From CBDCYS01 sp965226245 (GTDB taxonomy: Bacteria; Acidobacteriota; Terriglobia; Bryobacterales; UBA6623), in NCBI GenBank assembly GCA_965226245.1, contig CBDDCL010000015.1, forward strand, positions 3,906,001-3,970,000: a stretch of 64,000 nt of DNA. The letters are read 5' to 3'. The notes beneath the pieces are model-generated. The model saw only the letters and a program-made list of their open reading frames with translations, made no database searches and was not told the origin of the DNA. How positions within the stretch are numbered: position 1 is the stretch's first letter; every line of letters begins with the position of its first letter. Below, piece by piece: positions 58,684 to 64,000 of this stretch. A program made the position numbers and the translations under genes.

Positions 58684-59799
58684 CTACCGTCCATACTGTT
58701 TCAGGATTTCCCGCAAGCGCCCAATCGGCAGCGCGTCCGCGCGGCTCCCCTGGTGTCCGTCCATGCTCGTCGCCTGCAGCATCGAGTTCAGGATCGCCTC
58801 TTCCGTCGCCTCAATGGTCGCCTGAAACAACGGCTGCAACCGGAGATCCTCCATCCGCGCCGCGGCGTCGCGCTCCGTCGAGAACGCGATCACGAAATCC
58901 CCGCTTCCATGCCCGCCCGACGACCCGGTACGCGCCAATCCGAAGCTCGCCCGCCGTGCAATCCGCTTGAGCTGCCGCGCATCCGCCGGAGCATCTGTCG
59001 CCACCACCATCATGATCGACCCGTCGGCGAGATCGAGGTCTTCCTCCGCTTCCAGCAGCGCCCTACCGCGCTCGGCCGCGAGCTCTTCGCCTACCGGTAC
59101 GCCATCCACGATCAAAACCCCGCCGAAATTCGACTGCACGAGAACGCCCACCGTGTAGCCGCCCTGTTGCTCCGTCAGAAGCCGCGAGCTCGTCCCAATC
59201 CCGCCTTTGAACCCGAACGCCGTCGTCCCGGTACCGGCGCCTACCGCGCCTTCCTCGACCGGCCCTCCCTGCGCTTCCCGAATCGCCGCCAGAAAATCTT
59301 CCTGCTTCAAGTGCTCCCCCCGAATATCGTTCAGCCGTCCATCATTCGTCTCGCCAACAACTGGGTTCACCGAACGTACATCCTCATTCCCGAACAAATC
59401 GAGTGTGTAGCGCTTCAGAGCGTCCGCCGCTTCCCAAACCGCCAAAGTGTTCGTTAGCAGGATCGGCGTCTCAATCACGCCCAGCTCCTCCACCTGCGTC
59501 GACCCGATCAATTTCCCGAACGCGTTGAAGACGTAGACCGCGCCCCGTACCTTCTCCTGGAAAAGATTCCCGTCGTGCGGCAGGATGGCCGTCGCCCCGG
59601 TCCGAACGCTGTCGCCACGGATCACCGTCCGCTGCCCCACCTTCACGCCCTTTACATCCGTGATCGCGTTCAACAGCCCCGGCGACATGACACCTGGCGC
59701 AATGCCCAATTCTCGCGCCCGCGGACGCTCTTGCTGAGCAAGAGCTCCCATAGCCACAATCAACAGCAGACTAACCGATCGGACGGCTAACGTAATCAT
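58684..59799 (-). CDS. P1/DmpA family aminopeptidase
   Basis: 371 residues, exported (signal VSLLLIVAMGALAQ). N-terminal-nucleophile-like family of DmpA/L-aminopeptidase D-esterases, which self-cleave into two chains. Typical elements: ITDVKGVKVGQRTVI, VVGETNDGRLNDIRG, AVGAGTGTTAFGFKGGIGTS and SSGGHGSGDFVIAFST, the region with the nucleophilic serine at the new N-terminus (GSGD). The end (LNSMLQATSMDGHQGSRADA) is also family-typical. ATG 59799 follows GAGGAT. Cleaves small peptides with D- or beta-amino acids in known members; here the substrate is unknown. Confidence 0.9.
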   Translation of the reverse strand: MITLAVRSVSLLLIVAMGALAQQERPRARELGIAPGVMSPGLLNAITDVKGVKVGQRTVIRGDSVRTGATAILPHDGNLFQEKVRGAVYVFNAFGKLIGSTQVEELGVIETPILLTNTLAVWEAADALKRYTLDLFGNEDVRSVNPVVGETNDGRLNDIRGEHLKQEDFLAAIREAQGGPVEEGAVGAGTGTTAFGFKGGIGTSSRLLTEQQGGYTVGVLVQSNFGGVLIVDGVPVGEELAAERGRALLEAEEDLDLADGSIMMVVATDAPADARQLKRIARRASFGLARTGSSGGHGSGDFVIAFSTERDAAARMEDLRLQPLFQATIEATEEAILNSMLQATSMDGHQGSRADALPIGRLREILKQYGR

Positions 59800-60250
59800 G
59801 CAATCCTCGCGCGACCAGGTTCACCCTGTCACAGCTCACACAAAGCCACCCAGAGGCGAGCATATTTGAGTCAAGATAAACAGAGCCAGTTTCCAATTGT
59901 ATAGACAGTGGATGCTTCCGTTCGCAGCGGGTCTTGGGTTTGGGTAGCTATGTAACCGCCTGGACCTGGCGACAGCTCGTCCGAGGCATTTGACTCACTC
60001 GGCCAGGAGACAACGGGGATAGCTCCTCCCTATCGGCGAAGTGTTGAGGAATGCTACAGTCACGTTTCCCTCAAGGTCGTCTGCCTCAATAGCGGATCGT
60101 TGTCCCGAATGCGGTGTTTGGACGACTACCTGCGGGGATGGAGAGGCGCACTCACAGTGGATCAAGGGAAATGAGTAAGCGACACCTGCCTGGCGTCTGG
60201 TTGCTCCGAAGGATACCCCACTCAAGACAACCGCTAGCAAGAGCTTTACA
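59800..60250. repeat. Intergenic region: IS fragment and duplicated unit, copy 2 (left part)
   Basis: 59924-59969 is an isolated 46-bp piece of the IS1595 transposase gene. 60047-60249 is the left part of the unit described at 58195, interrupted by MITE copy 2. No gene. Confidence 0.5.
59924..59969 (+). mobile_element. Orphan 46-bp fragment of the IS1595 copy
   Basis: GCAGCGGGTCTTGGGTTTGG... to ...GCCTGGACCTGG is identical to an internal part of the IS at about 40142-40187. No IS ends are nearby. Confidence 0.8.
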
Positions 60251-60782
60251 CCTGAATTATGCATTGCGGGGTGCACCTGAGGAGGGCTGAGCCGCAAGGG
60301 ACCATTGGGGAACGCCCGAAAACATGGGGTAAAAAGGTAGGCTGGCAAAGATTCCAGCTTCACCAGCCAACCCAAAGGAGGTCACCCAAATGGTTACCAA
60401 GCGAAAACAGCATAGCTCCCAAAGGGCCGTCAAACAAGGCCCAGCCGTGACGGTCTCGCAGCCCAATAAAATCGGGGCATCCACGCCTTGACAACTTCCG
60501 CGGCAGGAAGCCGACTCCCTACGGCGGCTTGCCGCCGGTAGTCGAGAGGGCGTTGATCTGAGAGCCTGGCTATGCGCTATGCATAAAATTTTATGCACTG
60601 GCCGCAACGTACTGGAAACACGCCACTTCGGAGCGGGGTTTTGCCGACGCGGATTCTGGGCGGGAGGGGAAACCGGGGACGGAGAAGCCAAAAGACCAGT
60701 TGCCGAGCTCCCACCTTACGACGGCCGTCAAGCCGCTACGAACGCAGCCGCACTCGCAAAGCGAATCTGTGCATAATTCAGG
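60251..60782 (+). mobile_element. 532-bp MITE derived from an IS1380-type element, copy 2
   Basis: Same ends, length and apparently identical sequence as 30658-31189, flanked by its own 5-bp duplication TTACA (60246-60250, 60783-60787). The embedded 33-residue frame is at 60390-60491. It interrupts the duplicated unit whose other copy is at 58195. Confidence 0.88.
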
Positions 60783-61176
60783 TTACACTGCTCCACTTGG
60801 AAGGTAGGCATGCTAGCTCGGGCTTGAGTTCTGTGGGAAAAACTTGCGAGGGGTCCACCTGTGACACAAGAAAAAACTAGCGCTGGAGACTATTGGGTGT
60901 TGGCAAGCTTCTGGGGGGCACTGGAATCAGTTGAAATAGCGACGTCTGCGCGGAGTCTGAGGGGAACGTCAAAAGGGGGGCAGGTCGCCGGAAAAGGGGG
61001 GCCGCCTCGCACAAGACTCTACATCACGACGCAAATTTTCACTATCCGCCTTCTCTCACCCGATAGCGCTGCAAAGCGCGGGTGCCAGGCCTTTTTTGGC
61101 CTAGGGTCCTGACGTTTGCCTGCCGTCGTGAGCGGCACCCACTGTTGTCCTTGAATGCGTTGGAAAGGATGCACCT
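60783..61176. repeat. Intergenic region: duplicated unit, copy 2 (right part)
   Basis: 60815-60925 corresponds to 58480-58600 (AAAAACTTGCGAGG, AAGAAAAAACT, GGAGACTATT). The remainder to 61176 is not recognised. A GCGGGTGCCAGG hairpin-like stretch precedes the next gene. Confidence 0.45.
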
Positions 61177-61905
61177 TTGCTCAAAAGATGTTTTGTATTC
61201 CCGCTGATGGTCGTGTTGGCAGTTCCGCTGCATTCTCAGAACCCTGTCCCTGATGGGGTAATGAAGGCTGCTGAAATCGCGAGACAGGTTCGACAGATGG
61301 AGCTTATGAGGGCCCAGTCCGAGGCGATTCAGGCCGAGCAAAACCGGCTTGCAGATGAGCAGGAAGCCGGATACGATATCCAGAGGCTCTTCACGGTTCG
61401 ACGGGCTGTGGTCTGAATAGGTGAGGAAGAACTAGTGATCGTTGGGTCCTGCTTCGACGGAGACAACAACAAGACGCTGATGCAGATGCAGCATGAGATC
61501 TACGGCGAGATGATCGCCTACATGTTCGGGTCCGCACGACGAAGATATCTGGAGGCAGCGATGCTCCTAGATGTGAAGACGGATCTATCCGAGCCTTTGA
61601 TAGACCAATACAGCGTCGATCACCGAACCCTGCAACGGGCGCATGACTTGATCGCGGCCTACTACCGCTTCAAGCACGACGATGGAGGCCAGCTACAACT
61701 GAATGAGAACGCTGAAGCGTATCGACTACGCGCCCGAAACTCGTCGCGGAAGTTCTTTCAAGCGGAAGTCGATCACCTTCTCCAGTACGTTGAGTTCACC
61801 CGAGCAATCGTGACTGCTGGGATTTGCCACGACCAGAAAAGAAGCAACCGTGCCACAGACCTACTATGCCTGTTCCTGGAAGACCGCTACTCGGAGATGA
61901 ACTGA
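61177..61905 (+). pseudogene. Secreted hypothetical protein split by an in-frame TGA
   Basis: Two frames in the same phase: 61177-61416 (signal peptide KRCFVFPLMVVLAVPLHSQN, then a helical part with RQVRQMELMRAQSEAIQAEQ) and, after TGA 61414-61416 and six codons, 61435-61905 (LMQMQHEIYGEMIAYMFGSA, HRTLQRAHDLIAAYYRFKHD, QAEVDHLLQYVEFTRAIVTA). Read through, they form one exported helical protein of about 242 residues. Either a nonsense mutation or two separate genes; AGGA lies before TTG 61177 and GAGGA before GTG 61435, so separate translation is possible. No family is recognised. Confidence 0.55.
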
Positions 61906-62075
61906 GTGGCTCCCCCCGAACCCGAGAACGGAGAGACCTCGCCCAGAATCACTGGGCCGTAACACCATGTCATGCAGAAGTGAGCCAAATGGAGATGCCA
62001 AAGGAAAGCCAATGGGTTTCCCTTGGCCACGCCGCCGTTACCCGGCTCCAACTTGATCGAACCCTCGCGGACAAC

Positions 62076-64000
62076 TCAGGCCGAGACAAAGTCGAAGCAG
62101 ATCAGCCGAAGATCTTTCCTCTTCAGTCGGCGCACTCGCTGCTCTCCTGGCGGTTGTGGTGCATCACCGTTAGCCCCGAAGCGGTCCTTCAACTCAAGCA
62201 CTGCACCCAGCAAAGCTCCGATCTCGCTGTTCCTCTGGAACTCCCGGTACGCCTGCCTTAGCGTGCGAATCTGAACTGCCAACATCGGCTGGCTGAGGAA
62301 GCGCACGGCTTCGATCGCCTGCTTACGGTCCACTTCAGGATGGCTCAGGTAACCCTGCAAGACCGTCGCAACCGTCTGCTGAATTGGGTCCACGGATCTC
62401 GGAGCCACTCTTGCCGCCTGCTGTTGCTCGAACGACCGCAAAATGTCATCGATCACCTTTTCCTGGAGATCGAAGACCACCCGAAACATCTCGGGATCGA
62501 CAACACGTGGGGTGTCTCGGTCGCACGCGATTAGGTTGGCCAAGATGTAGCGATTGTCGATGATGCTCTGATCCTTCCAATCGATGAACTTCCAGAAGTT
62601 GAGCTTTCCTCCACTCGGATCGTCCGCCTGGAAGCAAAAGAAAACCCCGTTCGCTCCCGGCTTGATCAAGCCAGAGTGGATTCCGTCAGGCAACGACTCC
62701 AGCATGTCCCTTCCGCCGGCATCCAAGAGATCTCGAAGTTGCTGAGCCAGGAACTCGCTGCTCGCCAGTTCGGAAAACTGCTCCTCCTCTTCGACAACGG
62801 CCCCGTCTTCCTCGCGAATACGCCTCAGCGTGTTGAAATTGCGAGGGTTGACACTCTCCCCGAGCACACTCGCGTCCAACATTCCAAGGCGATCGATGTT
62901 AGCGATCTTCTGATTGAGACTCTGAACCAACCGCAGTAGTCGCTCCAGCCCTTCATCGGGGAACATGTTGTAGATCCAGAGGGTTTCAAAGTCGGTGCCG
63001 ATCCGGTCGATCCGCCCGGCCCGCTGGACCATTCGAGTAGGGTTCCAGTGGAGGTCGTAGTTCAACAAATAGCCGCAGTCTTGAAGGTTTTGACCTTCCG
63101 ACAGTACGTCAGTGGAAATCAGGATGTCCGTCTCTTTGTCAGTCCCAATCCACTCGGGCTTGCGGTTCGCTTTTGGAGCAAAGCTCTGGACCGTGCGTGT
63201 CCTCGTTTTGGCATCAGCGTCGCTGTCCATCCGCCGGACTTGAACACCGCCCAGTTCTTCTCGGAACCGCTTCGCGTCCTCATGCTCCGGGTGCCCCACG
63301 TGGCGATACAGATAGCGAGCGGTATCTTTGAAGTAGGTGAAAATCAGAACCTTTTTGCCTCGCAGCTCCCCTCTAAGAAGGTCCTTCAGGCGCTGGAGCT
63401 TCGCGTCTGTTTCCGGCTCAATGTCTTTGATGCGCTGCCAGATTCCTGACAGCACGTCTCCGTCGTGCTGCAAAGCGTCATGCAAACGGCGCAGATCGTA
63501 CTGCTCGCGATCCACCGTTTCCATGCCTTCTAAGCTGCGTTTGGCCTCTTCGCTGGCATCCATCTCATCGGCCAAAGAGGTTGGCATCGCGTCGTCTTCT
63601 TCGTCTTCACGAGCCAGATAGCGAATGGCTCTACGAAAGTCGGTGCTCGGGAGTATGCGCCCATCCAGGATGTACGACTCGAACGTCTTGATGAACGCCA
63701 GCGCTCGTCGGACGCTGATCCGGAACGCCTCGACGCTCGATTCAAAGCGCTTCAGGTACCGGCTCTTGAAGATCCCCACAAGAGCTTGCTCACGGCCCGC
63801 CTCGAAGTCGTCCACCTCAACGCCCGCTTTCTTGTAGGCTTCTAGGTTGTAGGGAGCTAGCTTCAGGCTTTCAATTCCGGAGACGATTTCGTCATAGATG
63901 CCGCCGCAGACAGCCTCCAGGTTGTACTGAACCGTCCTGAGTTTCCGCTTGGGAAAGTAGATCTTCTTGCCGGCAATGGTTGCCTCGGGATATGCGCTTC
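62076..64000 (-). CDS. SNF2-type helicase, C-terminal part (runs off the window)
   Basis: The frame is open to the right edge (first residues SAYPEATIAGKKIYFPKRKL), so at least 641 residues of a longer protein are seen. Superfamily 2 helicase C-domain motifs: VLIFTYFKDTARYLYRHV (IV), ISTDVLSEGQNLQDCGYLLN (V) and QRAGRIDRIG (VI). The segment GREQALVGIFKSRYLKRFES before it is typical of roughly 1000-residue SNF2 helicases found in defence and restriction neighbourhoods, including DISARM DrmD-like proteins. The ATPase N-half and partner genes lie outside the window. The stop is at 62076-62078; small hypothetical genes converge on it. Confidence 0.85.
   Translation of the reverse strand, partial: SAYPEATIAGKKIYFPKRKLRTVQYNLEAVCGGIYDEIVSGIESLKLAPYNLEAYKKAGVEVDDFEAGREQALVGIFKSRYLKRFESSVEAFRISVRRALAFIKTFESYILDGRILPSTDFRRAIRYLAREDEEDDAMPTSLADEMDASEEAKRSLEGMETVDREQYDLRRLHDALQHDGDVLSGIWQRIKDIEPETDAKLQRLKDLLRGELRGKKVLIFTYFKDTARYLYRHVGHPEHEDAKRFREELGGVQVRRMDSDADAKTRTRTVQSFAPKANRKPEWIGTDKETDILISTDVLSEGQNLQDCGYLLNYDLHWNPTRMVQRAGRIDRIGTDFETLWIYNMFPDEGLERLLRLVQSLNQKIANIDRLGMLDASVLGESVNPRNFNTLRRIREEDGAVVEEEEQFSELASSEFLAQQLRDLLDAGGRDMLESLPDGIHSGLIKPGANGVFFCFQADDPSGGKLNFWKFIDWKDQSIIDNRYILANLIACDRDTPRVVDPEMFRVVFDLQEKVIDDILRSFEQQQAARVAPRSVDPIQQTVATVLQGYLSHPEVDRKQAIEAVRFLSQPMLAVQIRTLRQAYREFQRNSEIGALLGAVLELKDRFGANGDAPQPPGEQRVRRLKRKDLRLICFDFVSA

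Noticed and set aside
61414..61416. Selenocysteine codon in the split exported protein
   Set aside because: No SECIS-like hairpin is obvious after the TGA and no selenoprotein family fits; a nonsense mutation or two genes is simpler.

Overview
The window looks like a chromosomal contig of an Acidobacteriota bacterium of the Bryobacterales/Solibacter type, possibly from a metagenome assembly. The basis is inference from gene content. Two secreted proteins carry the TIGR03437-type C-terminal domain that is strongly enriched in Solibacter relatives. There are many twin-arginine-exported aldo/keto reductases and sugar-metabolism enzymes, a PIG-L deacetylase fused to a large C-terminal half, a PQQ/cytochrome c dehydrogenase, and many remnants of acidobacterial Ser/Thr kinase/PD40 genes. 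No rRNA or phylogenetic marker gene is present to confirm this.

The left third (1-16.5 kb) is mostly conventional: dusB, rnhA, a two-gene hypothetical unit, cysS, a nucleotidyltransferase antitoxin whose HEPN toxin partner is cut to 28 codons, a methyltransferase, two Tat-type aldo/keto reductases, a PEBP-family gene with an apparent ATA start, a PIG-L deacetylase, an L,D-transpeptidase, an Fsr-like MFS exporter and a hicBA toxin-antitoxin pair. Several families of dispersed palindromic repeats lie between these genes.

At 16837-21703 lies a complete IS1595-family transposon (24-bp perfect terminal inverted repeats, 8-bp target duplication TTTGTTTG). Besides its transposase it carries two passenger genes: a small membrane protein and a beta-class DNA methyltransferase fused to an HNH nuclease domain. 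Both inverted repeats contain a -35 box with a 17-bp spacer and a -10 box, and each places a start codon exactly 6 nt after the -10, so both outer genes look leaderless. A second, different IS1595-type element with a scrambled interior has inserted into the methyltransferase gene.

The middle (22-41.8 kb) is accessory DNA: a decayed tyrosine recombinase, an enolase-superfamily enzyme and a sugar isomerase, tRNA-His with remnants of an island behind it, a Ser/Thr kinase with an altered catalytic loop, a 532-bp MITE (identical second copy at 60.3 kb), an IS1380 element, an IS3 element inserted into a stop codon, and intact and degenerate IS1595 copies. A hairpin with a conserved loop (GAAGGCTTGT core) occurs four times. 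Two copies lie 19-21 nt upstream of a kinase start codon, and conserved blocks follow kinase-gene tails. Together they suggest an array of kinase cassettes that has largely collapsed.

The right part (41.9-64 kb) holds a giant secreted metzincin-like protein (about 2126 residues), more kinase, PD40, acetyltransferase and histidine-kinase remnants, a PQQ/cytochrome c dehydrogenase, an exported protein made of three tandem Rid domains, a two-gene unit of a TIGR03437 protein and a YVTN beta-propeller protein, a P1/DmpA peptidase, the second MITE, a split secreted hypothetical, and the C-terminal part of a SNF2-type helicase running off the window edge.
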